From contig NZ_JXBW01000010.1 of the NCBI RefSeq assembly GCF_001447355.1, forward strand, positions 1 through 64,000: 64,000 nt of DNA. The letters run 5' to 3'. The notes under the pieces were generated by a model that was given only the letters and a program-made list of their open reading frames with translations, searched no databases and was not told where the DNA came from. Each line of letters begins with the position of its first letter. The first letter of the stretch is position 1. A program made the translations under genes and the position numbers. Source of the stretch: Alicyclobacillus tolerans. GTDB taxonomy: Bacteria; Bacillota; Bacilli; Alicyclobacillales; Alicyclobacillaceae. Positions 1 through 11,746 of this stretch are shown here, in pieces.

Positions 1-130
1 AACCGGTAAGTTTTGCATCGCTCACTCTCTGGCGAGCTCAGCATCTTGACCGACTGGCCACCGGGCGTTGCCGTAGGGCGCCGTCCGCAGCGGCATCGAC
101 TACTATACTACGCAGGACGTTGGTTGTCCA

Positions 131-295
131 CTAGAAGATGTTGGTGATCCAACTCATCTTTGAGGAACCCCACAACGCGTAGTTTGGCAAGATGAGCGCC
201 GCCATCACAGCGGCGAAAAGCATAGTAACACCCTTCGCCGCCTGTGTCAAGCGGTCGATCCTTTGTGCCAAGGCACTCGCGTCGCCGTTCGTCAT
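131..295 (-). CDS. Small single-pass membrane protein, coupled to the glucan synthase
   Basis: A 54-residue protein that I do not recognise. The first 22 residues are hydrophilic, then there is one hydrophobic stretch (about residues 23-41, rich in Met, Ala, Val and Leu) and a short tail ending SWITNIF. The start was chosen because its ATG overlaps the stop codon of the upstream glucan synthase half as TAATG, a typical arrangement for translational coupling. A longer reading frame reaches back into that gene but has no start with comparable support. Because it follows a membrane-embedded polysaccharide synthase, a role in that complex is possible, but this is inference from position only. Confidence 0.5.
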   Translation of the reverse strand: MTNGDASALAQRIDRLTQAAKGVTMLFAAVMAALILPNYALWGSSKMSWITNIF

Positions 296-3200
296 TACAG
301 AGAGCCGGTGCCTGTCTCTTGTTCTGGCTCCACCCCAATAATCAATGACACATCGTGCTCGCGACCATCGTCGGCAAGCACCAAGTAATCCGTGGCCAGA
401 CTCTGTCCATCCAAAGTCCATAGACCAGCCGCCACATGCGCCTCAACGCCCGCCTCACACCGCACCCGAATTCGGTACGTCGCACTATGGTATCGATACG
501 CGATTGTAAACTCATCCCACTCAGGCGGCACACAAGGGCGTATATACAGCCGATCCGCCCGGCGAACAACCCCCAAGATAGCCTCCAGGCCAGCTTGATA
601 CATCCAACCGGCCGCCCCCGTGTACCACGACCACCCCGCGCGCCCCGGATGCGGGCTTGCGGTGTAGATATCGGCCGTCATGACATATGGCTCGTTGCCG
701 TATGTTTCGACCTCACGCCTGGTCTTCGTGTGGTGGATTGGATTAAGCATCGTAAACAACTCGTACGCCTTATCGCTTCGACCCAACCTCGCCCAGGCAA
801 CAATGCTCCAGATTACGCCATGGGTATATTGGCCGCCATTCTCGCGAATGCCAGGCGGGTATCCCTGGATATAACCTGGACTCGGATCTGTCGTATCAAA
901 CGCCGGGGTCAAAAGTCGCGCAACCTGCAAGCTCCTATCGACCAATTCGCGGTCGAACGACCGCATCGCTCGCTGTTGACGCTCTGGCGGCGCCGCACCT
1001 GAGATGACAGACCAAGATTGGGCGATGGCATCGATTCTGCATTCCCTGTCCACGATGGATCCGAGCCACCTGCCAGCATCGGTGAAAGCTCGGCGATACC
1101 ACACGCCATCCCACGCGTGTTCGTTGACATTGTGGGCCAATTGATCGCGCGCGTTCCGCAGGCGCGAGCGAATATCCGCGGTAAACACAGGGTCGTGCAA
1201 ATCGAGCATGCGGTTGATCACGTCGATCAAAAACCACGCAAGCCATACACTTTCTCCGCGTCCCTTGGCACCGACACGACTGAGTCCATCATTCCAGTCG
1301 CCGATGCCGATGAGCGGCAACCCATGTTCACCAAAGCGCAGTGCCCGCAGGACGGCACGCAGACAGTGTTCGGCAATCGTACCTGACGTATCACCGACCA
1401 CCGTGTCCTCATACCGTTCCAACTCATCTTCGGCGAGCGGTCGACTCGTGAGAAACGGAACGCGCACGGCGAGGATGGAATTGTCCCCGGTGTGCTCCAC
1501 ATAACGCGAGACCGCATACGGTAGCCACAGCAAATCGTCCGCAAACTTCGTGCGAATTCCTTTACCCGTTTCTTCGTGCCACCAATGTTGCACGTCGCCC
1601 GCTTCATACTGATGGCCAGCATTAAGAACGATTTGCGCCCGCAGATACGACGGATCCGCATGTAGGAGGGATAAGGCGTCTTGCAATTGGTCGCGAAAGC
1701 CGAATGCGCCTCCCGCTTGGTAAAACGCCGTGCGCGCCCATAAGCGGCACGCCAGAGCTTGGTACAAGAGCCACCCGTTCATCAGAATGTCAAACGATCT
1801 ATCCGGCGTCGCCACTTGCACTTTACCCAATGTCTCCTGCCAAAGCGCCGCTGTTTCCGCAAAGGCCTCTGCACACGCCAGCGGATCGCGATATGTCCGC
1901 ACCAGGTTACGCACCTCGTCCACTGATTCCGCGCAGCCTAAAAGAACGATAATCGTCGCTTCGCCTCCAGGCTGTATTTCGATCTCGCGCTTAACAACGC
2001 CGCAGGCATTGGGTACGGCGCCACCCTTCGCCGAGAAGTGTCGTTCAACGAGGCCGGCGGGGCGTGCAAACGAACCGGCGTCCCCAAAGAACCTGTCGCG
2101 ATCGGCCGTCCACTCCGGTTCGCCTAAGTGTTCACCCGCCATATGCAGGAACGCGATCGCGCTGCGAAATGCCTCTTGGTACGTGTTGCGGGCGACAAGT
2201 GTCGCACTTTCCTCGTCCCAATCACTGACCACGAACGAAGTCTGCCCCTCGCGTGTTACGCCCAGCACCCATTCCGCATAGTAGCTGATGGCCAGTCGCC
2301 TCGTTTGTTTGCTTGTGTTACGCACCACGAGGCGCATCAATTTGACTGGATCGCTTGTTGGAACGCCAATATCAAACGTCCATTCAATACTATCGGCTGT
2401 AGCAGCAAATCTCGTCCCACCAAAGCGGTGCGTCACCGTATATGTAAGCTGATTGCCCGCTGGCTTTGGCGTTGCGGACAGCAGCTGCCCTGTGTCGAGA
2501 TCGCGAATGTACAGACACTCTCCGGGCGGGTCCAACACGGGATCGTTATTCCATGGCGTCAACTTACACTCGCGGCTATTGCGCCACCAGGTGTAGCCTG
2601 TCCCCAGTTCCGTGATCAAGCATCCGAAGTGAGGATTGGCGATCACGTTCGTCCATGGACGCACCAAATGCGCCCCTGGCTGTACGCGGATTTGGTAGGC
2701 CGTGCCGCCGTCGACAAACGCGCCATACCCGTTCGCAAATTCGCCGTCGACATGGTGTGACAACTCCTTGCGCCGTTCGCGCAAAGACAGCGGTTTTCCG
2801 TCCAGGCGTTCCGTTTTTCCATCCGGCACGAGTTCGCGCAACTGCGCCGCCACGCTCGGTCCGCCTGCGCGCAGCCAAACCCTGACCACGGCAGCCAATA
2901 GCGTACGCTCTGCGCTCGACAACTGCTCCGACTTCAAAAATGCTACCCGCGTAAGTGGCGCGATGCCGCGGCGAGCGAGTGCATCGCGAATTTGATCGAC
3001 CAACGCATCATGATAGCCACCTTTCGTCTCGTCGATCACGGCGAGATCGACCGCTATACCTTGTCTGCACAAATACTGGTGCATGCGAGCCACGAGGACG
3101 ACAAACGACAAATCGGCAGGCGATGTAAAGCTGACCGCCAGAATGGGAACGTCACCGCCTAAGCCGTGAGCCCAGAGGGCTGACTGACCCAACGGATTCG

Positions 3201-4017
3201 CCTCGATGGCGCGCTTGCGTGCAGCAGGTAATGCGCTTGGCCGCAGCAAGTGTGCCGCAATTCGCTGGGCGTCAATACTCTGCTTGACCGAAAGATGCGC
3301 GTGACGCAAGTCGATTTGCGCACGCACCCAGGCGAGTTGGAATGCACGCTCGGCCTGGCGCGCCTCCCGCAACGCCGAGGCCGCAGCAAATGCATGCTCG
3401 CGCGCGTTGGCGACACTCGTCAGCGCGTAGAGCACGGCGCTTTCCCCTGGTCCAAGATGCAGGCGACGGCGGATGACGAATGCGGGATCCGCCACCGAGC
3501 CGGTCGTCCCAGCGAGCCGCCCGGCGAGCCCTTGCGGTGTGTCGAGCCCATTGCCGCGACCGATGAACGCTGCCCGATCCGTCTCGAACTCATACGGCTC
3601 ACCCTCGCGTTCCACCGCATACAAGGTATGAACAGCCCACACCTCGTCATCCTTGTCCGAACGACGGCGGCGCTTGGCAAACAAAAAGCCTGTTTGCTCA
3701 TCGTGTCCGGTCTCGACAAATAGTTTCGCGAAGGCTGGATGAGCCAAATCCGCGGCTGGATCAGCAAGGCACAACTCGACGAACGACGTCACTTCCAAGG
3801 TGCGCGGCCGCTCACTCGTATTTTTTAATTCGAGGCGGCGCAATTCGACATCCTGTTCGGGTGCGATCACGACGTCCAGCTTGCTTTCGATGTCTGCGAC
3901 ACAGCGCCGAAATTGCGACTTATCCGGGCGGAAACACACGTCGATGGGACCGCCGATGACAGCCGGATAGGCGGGGGCGGCCGGCGGTCGCACTCCAGGC
4001 GAGCTCGCTGTCGACAT
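295..4017 (-). pseudogene. Cyclic beta-1,2-glucan synthase, C-terminal half (GH94 phosphorylase part), frameshifted from the N-terminal half
   Basis: About 1240 residues matching the second half of NdvB/Cgs-type cyclic beta-1,2-glucan synthases: two beta-sandwich segments that recur in GH94 proteins, then an (alpha/alpha)6 barrel of the cellobiose phosphorylase family. The catalytic-acid motif GDWNDG lies near residue 890 and is intact. In the family this part controls chain length by phosphorolysis. The reading frame overlaps the upstream half by about 100 bases in another frame. Its first ATG (4017) has no ribosome site, and family-like sequence (DVCFRPDKSQFRR) begins right after the junction. 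Together the halves give about 2700 residues, close to the usual length of one polypeptide. It is either one gene interrupted by a frameshift, a sequencing error or, less likely, a programmed frameshift. Confidence 0.8.
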
Positions 4018-7000
4018 CGTGGATATACATTACCGGTCCGCTCAGTTGCAGATGACGGTCTTCTCGCCAGCGCGTCACGGCGATCCCCCGCCAACGCAAG
4101 CTGCTCTCTCCGCGCGCCGTCGTCACGACCGCCAGCGATCCATTTGCCAAAGCGTTGACTTCCCAGCCATCTGCTTCCGTAAGTCGGCGTTCACCATCTT
4201 GCAGCGGCTGATCGAAATTCGGCAGGTACACGGAATTGGTTGGCCGTTCCAGCAACGCCACCTTGCGCGGTATCCTCTCCTGCAGAATATAATCGGTTGC
4301 TTGTACTTCGGGCACCGCGTGGAACCGCCGGATCATCACATCATCCAGCAATGCGTTTGTGATGGCGAGCATGCCCATGCCTTGGTGATGCGCCATAAAG
4401 CTTTGAATCACTTCGAATGTCCGCCCAGGGGGCATGCGCTCTGGCGTAAAATCGACCGCCTCATAGTAGCCGTAGGCGCCTTTTGCACCAAGCTTGGCGA
4501 ACTGCCGTAAGGATTGCAGGCTTGCCTCAGGCGCTAACGGCAACGCGAGAAGCGCAGCATATGGCGCCACCACCAACTGCCGCTCCAATCCCCTATCCAG
4601 TCCCAAACCAGGCACACCAAAGGCCCGATATTGGTAGTTCAATTGATAGTCGAACGCATAATACCCGCTTTCCGATATGCCAAGAGGTACTCTGCGCGCA
4701 TCTGCGTACGACTGCTGGCGGCGAATGACCCCTTGATAGGTGTACGCCCAAATCGTGTTGCGATCATGCCGCATAATGAGGCTCGGCATGAGGTACTCAA
4801 ACATGGTTCCCGACCACGACAACAACGTACGCCACCCATTGGCCATCGTCATCGTGCGACTGAGTGTGAACCAATGCGAGACCGGTATCTGCCCTAGCGC
4901 GATCGCGACAAAGCTCGCCTGCCGAGCCTCGGATGCGAGCAGGTCGTACAGGATGGACTCTCTTTCGTTGCGATCGACGTGAAAGCCAAGTGCAAAAAGT
5001 CGTTCCGCCGGACTGTAGAGCGGGCGAAAATCGGTGTCTTCGACGATCCGCCAAACCGCTTTGCGCAAAGCGTGTAATCGTTCGCGAAAAACGGCTTCCG
5101 ACTCCGCCCATTCGGCGAGCGCCTGATAGACGACAATCAAGCTTGCCACGAAGTTGCCGGAATCGACGGTCGACACGTAGCGGGGCGGCAAGGGAGCCTT
5201 GCTCTGCGTGTCGTACCAGTTGTACAGGTGACCGTGCCACGTCTCCAAAGATGCAATCGCATGTAATGCGGATTCCAGCCGACCGACCATGGTCCCGGTG
5301 TCGATGAACTGCAGATCGCGTGCAGCGACGACACACATCAGGTACAGCCCGATGTTGGTGGGCGACGTGCGATGCGCAATGCGCTCGACTGGCTCAAATT
5401 GAACGTTATCTGGAGGCAGCCAATTGTCGTCTGCCGTCACGTAGCGCTCATAAAACGACCAGATTTCTTTGGCCAACTCACGCAACTCGTCGGCATGCTC
5501 TGCGATGCGCTCTGAACGCTGGTCAATTTGCGGCTTGCGGCTAAGCCAGGCGGCGAGTAGATGCCCGGGAAGCCACGCACACAGCAAAACCACGGCCAAT
5601 GTCAATCGGCCCAGCGTGGGTTGCCAAAGTGCGGTTACGCAGCAAAGTACCGTCAACCCATACCCGACCGGCGCATACAACAGTGTGTGGCCGCGCCATC
5701 GCCCACGCTCCATGTGGGCAGAAGGAACCCACTCGAGCAGCTTGCGACGACTGATACACATGCGATAGAGTGCGCGCGCGACGGCGTCGATGTTCACCGC
5801 GGTCGTCCACGGCAACAGTGCAAACTGTACGAGGTTTTGCCCGCAGGTAAACGCCGCTGGCCGCCAATTGGGCGGAGCACTTGTCACGGTTGCCTCCAGT
5901 CCGCGAAGAAATGGTGCAAACAGCGATACCAATACGACGCCACCCCATGCCCACGCCGGGCCGGGCAACACGCCTCCAACCGCGAGCCACAACACGGCAA
6001 ACAAGGCCGGCGGCAGTAAACTACGGCGTGCGTGATCGACAATTTGCCAGCGAGTCAGCCCACACAAATCGACTTTGCGACGCTGGCCACCGCGATCGCG
6101 GCAGATGCGACGCAACCAATACAACAGTTGCCAATCGCCACGAATCCAGCGATGCGCACGCCGTTGGTGTGCATACACGGTCGCCGGCTGATCCTCGACG
6201 ACTTCGATGTCGGCGACGAGTCCAGCGCGCAAAAAGCCGCCTTCCAGAATGTCGTGACTCAGTACGCGATTGTCCGGAATGCGGTCGACAAGCGCGTGGT
6301 AAAACGCGTCGACGGCAAACACGCCCTTGCCGACGAACAGTGCTTGACCGAACCAATCCTGATATGGATTTGCCACCGCAAAAGCGTACGGATCGATGCC
6401 AGTTTCACCGGACCAAAGGGCGGCAAAACGCGATCTTTGTGTCGACGCATGGCTCACGCTCACCGCCGGTTGCAATACGCCGTAACCCGCTTCGACGCGG
6501 GTGCCATCGCGATTGAGTCGAGGGCGGTTGTACGGCAAATGGATGGTACCTACCATGCGGTTGACGACCCCAATGGGTAACTTGGTGTCGAGATCGACCG
6601 TAAACACGTAGCGCACAGCTGCGAGTATGGATGTATCGCCCAAAACGGTCGTGAAATTTGTGTCCCGTTTGCCTCGCAACAGCTCAACAAACTCCACAAG
6701 CTTGCCGCGCTTGCGCTCCCAACCCATGTACACGCGGTCGACAGGATTCCATGTGCGATCGCGATGGAACAAATAAAAACGATGCTGCCCGTATTCCTTT
6801 TGCAACGCCGCAATTCGTTCTATGGCACGTTCCAATAGTTCGCGATCCGTTTCGCACGTCCGCGACGAAGCGTCCGGATAATCGGCGAGGATCGCAAAAT
6901 GGATATAATCCCCACGGTTGGCCAAGTGGTGCACGAGTAGCTGGTTCACCGCATCGTCGACGTCCTCGACACTCGACCATATGACGGGCATCACGACCAT

Positions 7001-8386
7001 AGTTCGAGCTTCTTCGGGCAGGCCTTCGGAAAAGTCGTATCGCAACAAAGGTACGGGTCGAACACAGCGCACAATGACCTCGTGCACCAATACGACAACC
7101 CACTCGCTGACCGGCAACAAGAGTGCCGCAATGACTGCACAAATGGACGCAATAGGCAGCGAGAAGCCGCCTGTCAACCAATTGGATATAACGGCAAGCA
7201 GTGCAATGAACAAAACGCCTGCGCCTGCGAGGTAAGACAAGAGTGGCCGTTGCCTTGCTGCTAATTCCGGCAGTCGCCGCGGCTTGATGTGCTGTGCCAA
7301 TGCGCGGCGAAGCATTGCGAGTCCGTGAGCATCCACGAGATAATGCCCAAAAAACGCTTCTCGATCCGCCAGGCCTTGGCTATTTGCGCGCCCTTCGGCA
7401 AGGCGCACGGATGTTTCAGCGATCAGCGCTTCCGGGATGCGAAGTCGTTCCGCCAGGCGTACGACACGATCGCGCAACACATCCTGGCTATTGGCATCTA
7501 GGCGAGGATAATCGCCTGTCGGATCGCACATAAAAATCTGATCGACGCGACAAATACGCGAGAAAATGGATCGCCATGCAAGGCGTTCGAGGCGGTGCAA
7601 ACTTTGCACCAAATTTCCGCAGCGAACCTGCAGTTCAGCTTGTAGCTGATGTTCCAAAGAAACAATGCGTTCCAGACTCTCTGCGTTGTTTTCGATATGT
7701 AAGGTCAACCAATCGCGCACGACTTGAATATCTGGTTCCCACTCGCTCAAATGATGCACAAAATGAACAAGCTCGACAGGGGAGAGTGGCCTGCCCCCCG
7801 TGCGGCGCTCCAGGAGACGACGAACTTTTTGCTCGTCAGGCCCGGTTTTCCCCACGTCATCCAACAAGCGCTCAATGTCATGACACACTTCATGTCGTCG
7901 CCTGACTTCCGCCATACTGGCTGCTAGTCTTTCGATGATTGCGACGCGCAAAGCGTTGGGCAAGGTTGCGCATTCAACGGCTGTCAAAACGGCTACTTCC
8001 TGAAAGGCCTGAATGTAGACGACAAAGGTGTGTTCGTCGTAACGCCCATCGACACAATCTAAGTAATCGTCGCACAGAGCCAATACGCGCAGCCGCCCAG
8101 CTCCATGTAGATGCGGCAATCGACATAGCGTCTTACGGGGCCATTCGCGCTCCGCTACCTGTGCCTGCATCTCAATGAAAGCGACGTGATCGAGCAGCCA
8201 ATCTTCAGCGGGTTGCGCACATGCTGAGCGCTTCTGCTCGAGCAAGGATGCGAATGACCGCAGTTGGGCGACGTGACGACGTACGTCTGGCCATAGCTGT
8301 GCGCCCTTGTTGCGCGAGCGGTCGATTTCATCGGTCAAGGCAAACTCGTGTGCACGCACTTGCAACTCTGTATCTGTAAGAATCAT
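3920..8386 (-). pseudogene. Cyclic beta-1,2-glucan synthase, N-terminal half (GT84 glucosyltransferase and glucoamylase-like domain), frameshifted
   Basis: A 1488-residue frame with the N-terminal layout of NdvB/Cgs. It has a soluble helical region, two membrane segments near residues 395-455, a GT84 glucosyltransferase domain (acidic motif DLDTK, then SHDILEGG and RWIRGDWQ) and further membrane segments. A glucoamylase-like domain follows, with DSGNFVASL and SGTMFEYLMPSL. The family polymerises UDP-glucose into beta-1,2-glucan at the inner membrane. The start ATG follows AGGAGG with a 4-base gap. The last 20 or so residues (after YIHDVDSELAWSAT) leave the family pattern, because the frame shifts near a run of five G on the + strand (3973-3977). 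Removing one base there joins this frame to the downstream half. Confidence 0.82.
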
Positions 8387-8639
8387 AAGTCCTCCTGGAG
8401 TTGCGGAAAGGATTTGCGGATCGCAAACCGCGACACCGACCCATGTTCAGGTGAGAACACGGACAGCATATGTAAACATTCCCTTTTACAGGCTTGTTTA
8501 TAAATCCAGCCGGCAAACCCCAAGCTAACGCGTGATCGTGTTAAAATAGGAATAGGTGACATGGACGCCATGGAAAGCGCTTACGATCAAAGGCACCTCG
8601 ATTCTCTGACGTCTAAGGCAAACTATAGGAGGATAACTA

Positions 8640-9092
8640 GTGGATCAAGGGATCTTGGGGACGAAAGTCATTGCCCAAATCGGAATTCTCGTACACGACA
8701 TTGAAGCCACCAGCAAGGCTTATGCCGAGATGCTTGGCGTGGAGGTACCGACCTGGAACTGGACGGATACGGCGGATATAGCGAAGACAGAGTACTTAGG
8801 CCAACCGACCGAAGCACGCGCAAAACTCGCATTCTTCAACCTTGGTGGGCTGCAGTTGGAACTCATCGAGCCAGACCACAACCCTAGTACTTGGCGCGAG
8901 TGCCTTGACCGCAACGGCGAAGGTCCCCACCATATTGCCTTTTTGGTAAACGGCATGAAGCAGGTTGTCAAGCGTTTGGAAGACCGCGGCATGCCTGTAC
9001 TTCAACGCGGCGAATACACAGGTGGCCGCTATGCGTACATCGATGCAGAACGCGACTTGAAAGTGATCCTGGAACTGCTAGAGAACGACTGA
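8640..9092 (+). CDS. VOC-superfamily protein (glyoxalase / methylmalonyl-CoA epimerase-like)
   Basis: A 150-residue protein with two beta-alpha-beta-beta-beta units of the vicinal oxygen chelate fold. The first unit begins IAQIGILVHDIEATSKAYAEM, and the second carries GPHHIAFLVNGM and ends in an acidic strand with VILELLEN. The His and Glu residues at the usual metal positions (H of VHDI, E of LELIEPD, H of PHHIA, E of LELLE) fit a metal-binding VOC enzyme, with methylmalonyl-CoA epimerases and lyases as the nearest shapes. The GTG start has a perfect AGGAGG 7 bases upstream (8627-8632). The GH113-like glycosidase begins 76 bases downstream on the same strand, so a shared transcript is possible. 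The exact substrate cannot be read from the sequence. Confidence 0.75.
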   Translation: MDQGILGTKVIAQIGILVHDIEATSKAYAEMLGVEVPTWNWTDTADIAKTEYLGQPTEARAKLAFFNLGGLQLELIEPDHNPSTWRECLDRNGEGPHHIAFLVNGMKQVVKRLEDRGMPVLQRGEYTGGRYAYIDAERDLKVILELLEND

Positions 9093-9168
9093 TTGCCAAC
9101 AGTCTGAACCATGTCGGCTTGCGTCGTATAACGAAGTCCATCAACCTCGTAGAAAGGGCCGTGCGTCA

Positions 9169-10101
9169 ATGTCTTTTGCATATATCAAGGGAATGACGTG
9201 GGGATGGGTCGGTCACGCTGATACTTGGGACACACCCGAAGCGGAACACTCGATGCGCGAAATGGCGAAACTCGGGATCAATTGGACGGCCATCGCATTT
9301 CAAGGTCTACAGTCCGATCCGCACGCGACCACCATTCGCTTTAACGAGCCGCCGATGGTCAGCGACAAAGAAGTGACCGTCGCCATTGAACGAGCACACG
9401 CAATGGGGCTTAAAGTTTGTCTGAAGCCGGTCGTCAACTGCGCGGATGGCACTTGGCGCGCTCATATTGATTTTCCAGACGATGCACAAAGTAACGAGCC
9501 GTCGTGGAGCGCTTGGTTCGCCAGTTATAGCGAGTTTATCCTGCACTATGCGCACATTGCGGAGACGACAGCATGTGAGATGTTCTGCATCGGCTGCGAA
9601 ATGGTGGCGGCGGATCGCAGAGCCAACGAGTGGCGGTCACTCATCGAGCGCGTGCGGGAAGTTTATCACGGCCCCATCACATATAATTGCAATCACCATC
9701 AAGAGGAGAAGGTTACTTGGTGGGACGCGGTCGATCTCGTCTCCACGAGCGCCTATTATCCGGAAACCGAGTGGAAAGAGCGAGTTCCTGTCCTGCGCGC
9801 ATTCGCCCAAAGCGTGGGCAAACCCGTGTTCTTCATGGAAGTTGGCTGTCCAAGCCGCAAAGGCTCGGCACAAAAGCCTTACGATTGGACACATCCAGGC
9901 GCTGTCGATCTCGAAGAACAGGCCCAGTTCTATCGGACGATGTTTGACGCCATGGAAAACGAGTCTTGGTTCTATGGATTCATGTTGTGGGATTGGCCAA
10001 GTCGCCTCTACCCACGCGAGGAAGCTGCGCACAATCGGGATTACTGCATGTATGGGAAACCTGCCGAAGACATCATCCGGTCGTTTTACGCATCTCGATA
10101 A
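9169..10101 (+). CDS. GH113-like glycoside hydrolase (beta-mannanase-type TIM barrel)
   Basis: A 310-residue cytoplasmic-type TIM-barrel protein with no signal peptide. The N-terminal GMTWGWVG, the two active-site glutamates in FCIGCEM (E144) and FFMEVG (E224), and the C-terminal GFMLWDWPS fit clan GH-A. The size and pattern suit family GH113, which includes the beta-mannanase of Alicyclobacillus acidocaldarius (about 320 residues). By the GH-A rule the first Glu would be the acid/base and the second the nucleophile. Lack of a secretion signal suggests action on imported manno- or gluco-oligosaccharides. The ATG follows the weak site GAAAGGGCCG. It converges on the FGGY kinase gene with 15 bases between the ends. 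Family assignment is from memory of motifs, not a search. Confidence 0.75.
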   Translation: MSFAYIKGMTWGWVGHADTWDTPEAEHSMREMAKLGINWTAIAFQGLQSDPHATTIRFNEPPMVSDKEVTVAIERAHAMGLKVCLKPVVNCADGTWRAHIDFPDDAQSNEPSWSAWFASYSEFILHYAHIAETTACEMFCIGCEMVAADRRANEWRSLIERVREVYHGPITYNCNHHQEEKVTWWDAVDLVSTSAYYPETEWKERVPVLRAFAQSVGKPVFFMEVGCPSRKGSAQKPYDWTHPGAVDLEEQAQFYRTMFDAMENESWFYGFMLWDWPSRLYPREEAAHNRDYCMYGKPAEDIIRSFYASR

Positions 10102-10116
10102 ATTTCCAAGCAGGGT

Positions 10117-11463
10117 TCACCCTGCCCCGTTCGCATGTCGACGGCTCGCCGCTGCTGACGCATGGCGAGCCGCGCCAACGGCGGCCTCCTCACGTTCTTG
10201 CGACCACAATAAGCGCATACCAAACCGACGTTCAACTCGCCGAGCCAGGTGTGGGTTATTGCGTAATCCGTTGCCTGCCCCCACAATCCGCCATACTCTG
10301 CTTCGTATGTTCTGTGGAAGCGCGGCCCAGTAACCGTACAGTTCCTCGACAACGCCATCCAGCGTCGCGATCATAAAGTCGACAGGCGTGAAGTTATCCG
10401 CCGTCAGGTTGTCCATCCGCGCTTTCTCTGCCTCATCGTCTCGCGTGCCATAAAAGGTCGGCCGCAAACGAAGTGTACTCTCCGTTCTTCCCGCTTGTTC
10501 CGCAATCGTCAAAGCCTTGTCCATGGCGGCATAAAGCGATGCAGGCGGCTGAAAGCCAAACATATCAATGACTTGGCGAAAATACGACGCCAAAAGCGCA
10601 TATGCCTGACCTCCGGCCAAAGTGGCACCAACCAGCAGCCCACCCCCGCCAGGAAATGGACGCCATTCCCAGCCCGGAGCGGTTTCCCCGACGTCTACTC
10701 GAACAGATAGCTGCGCACCCGTTCCAACATTGATTAACACGCAGTGATCACGATTACCCACCGCGCCGAAATAGCTCGCTTGGTTATCGCCAATCGCCGG
10801 GTAGACCGGAATCCCGCGAAAATGACCCAGGGGCCGCCCCACGTTCGAGCATCTGGGCAATATCGAGCAATCGATCCCTGCGCGCTCCAATGCCGCGTCG
10901 CGAAACGACAACGCCATCACGTCAAAACCGCCGAGACTCGCCGCCATCGATGGATCGAGAATAGGACTCGCCGTTCTCGTCAGCAGCAAAGCAACGGCAT
11001 CTGCAAGCGTGCATAGTTTGGCGGCCGTGCGTGGCACTTGCCCCTGCACAACATGATAAAAATGTGTAGCCAACCCATAACCCGTTGGTACAGTTTGTCC
11101 CAACGCTGCCGAAAGTGCTGCACTATAAGTCATGCCGTCTCGATAGCTTGCGCCGGCGCGTCCGTCTTGCCACGTGTACAATGGGCTGACCATCTCGCCT
11201 TGTTCGTCGACATAGACGATACCGTGCATTTGCCCCGTTATACCGATGGCTTCGATGTCATCATAGCGCGCCACGAGTCGATCGACGATGGCCTCTGCCA
11301 GCTTGGCAATACCCCTTGCGTCTTGCAACTTGGCAAATGGCTCGCGGGCAGAGAGAGTAGCTCCATGCACTTGCGTTTCAAGCTCTATAACCCTTTCAAG
11401 ATCCGAATCCCAGACACAAGCGCCAATCGACGTGGTGCCTAGGTCAAGCCCAATGGTTTTCAT
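10117..11463 (-). CDS. FGGY-family carbohydrate kinase (sedoheptulokinase-like)
   Basis: 448 residues of the FGGY sugar kinase family in the ASKHA fold. The first ATP phosphate-binding loop is GLDLGTTSIGACVWD, and TGQMHGIVYVDEQG with LYTWQDGRAG form the substrate region. A second phosphate motif, NVGTGAQLSV, lies near residue 240, and the adenosine motif IVGAGNGLRNNP near residue 395. The TGQMHGIVYVD signature is closest to sedoheptulokinase and xylulokinase-like members. The start MKTIGLDLG was preferred over an upstream in-frame ATG because it begins right at the phosphate loop and is preceded by AAAGGATG. It likely phosphorylates a ketose or polyol released by the surrounding glycosidases. 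Substrate is not determinable here. Confidence 0.8.
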   Translation of the reverse strand: MKTIGLDLGTTSIGACVWDSDLERVIELETQVHGATLSAREPFAKLQDARGIAKLAEAIVDRLVARYDDIEAIGITGQMHGIVYVDEQGEMVSPLYTWQDGRAGASYRDGMTYSAALSAALGQTVPTGYGLATHFYHVVQGQVPRTAAKLCTLADAVALLLTRTASPILDPSMAASLGGFDVMALSFRDAALERAGIDCSILPRCSNVGRPLGHFRGIPVYPAIGDNQASYFGAVGNRDHCVLINVGTGAQLSVRVDVGETAPGWEWRPFPGGGGLLVGATLAGGQAYALLASYFRQVIDMFGFQPPASLYAAMDKALTIAEQAGRTESTLRLRPTFYGTRDDEAEKARMDNLTADNFTPVDFMIATLDGVVEELYGYWAALPQNIRSRVWRIVGAGNGLRNNPHLARRVERRFGMRLLWSQEREEAAVGAARHASAAASRRHANGAG

Positions 11464-11555
11464 CCAACGTGCATCCTTTCCAAGGGATAACATGGCCGAA
11501 GTTTGCAGAACGTTAACGTTGATGAGCGTACCACGCCGAAACAGGAGGTGGGTAG

Positions 11556-11738
11556 ATGGCAGACGAAACTCGTAAACCACACGTGGATAGAAAGTCAGGG
11601 GATGAAACCAAACTGGCACCGGGACTTGACGGTGTGGAAGGCTTGAATCGCGATGCAACCCGAGCCGAAATTGCACGCGGCGAAGCGACCCGCGTCGTCA
11701 AACTAGAATACGACGAATATGATCCGAGCGAGTCATAA
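11556..11738 (+). CDS. Small, highly charged hypothetical protein
   Basis: A 60-residue hydrophilic protein that I do not recognise. It is rich in Asp, Glu, Arg and Lys, has no hydrophobic segment, and is likely disordered or helical in part (residues 35-50, RAEIARGEATRVVKLE). An AGGAGGTGG site 8-12 bases before the ATG makes translation convincing despite its length. It stands alone between two minus-strand genes and is followed by a perfect 12-bp inverted repeat. Size and composition resemble the many short proteins of spore-formers that are made late in growth, but no small acid-soluble spore protein signature is visible. Confidence 0.65.
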   Translation: MADETRKPHVDRKSGDETKLAPGLDGVEGLNRDATRAEIARGEATRVVKLEYDEYDPSES

Positions 11739-11746
11739 TGCGGCGT

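Noticed and set aside
436-2760. Several 100-210-residue frames on the plus strand opposite the GH94 half
   Set aside because: They are antisense to a well-supported gene, have no ribosome sites and no recognisable domains, and reflect GC-biased codon use of the real gene.
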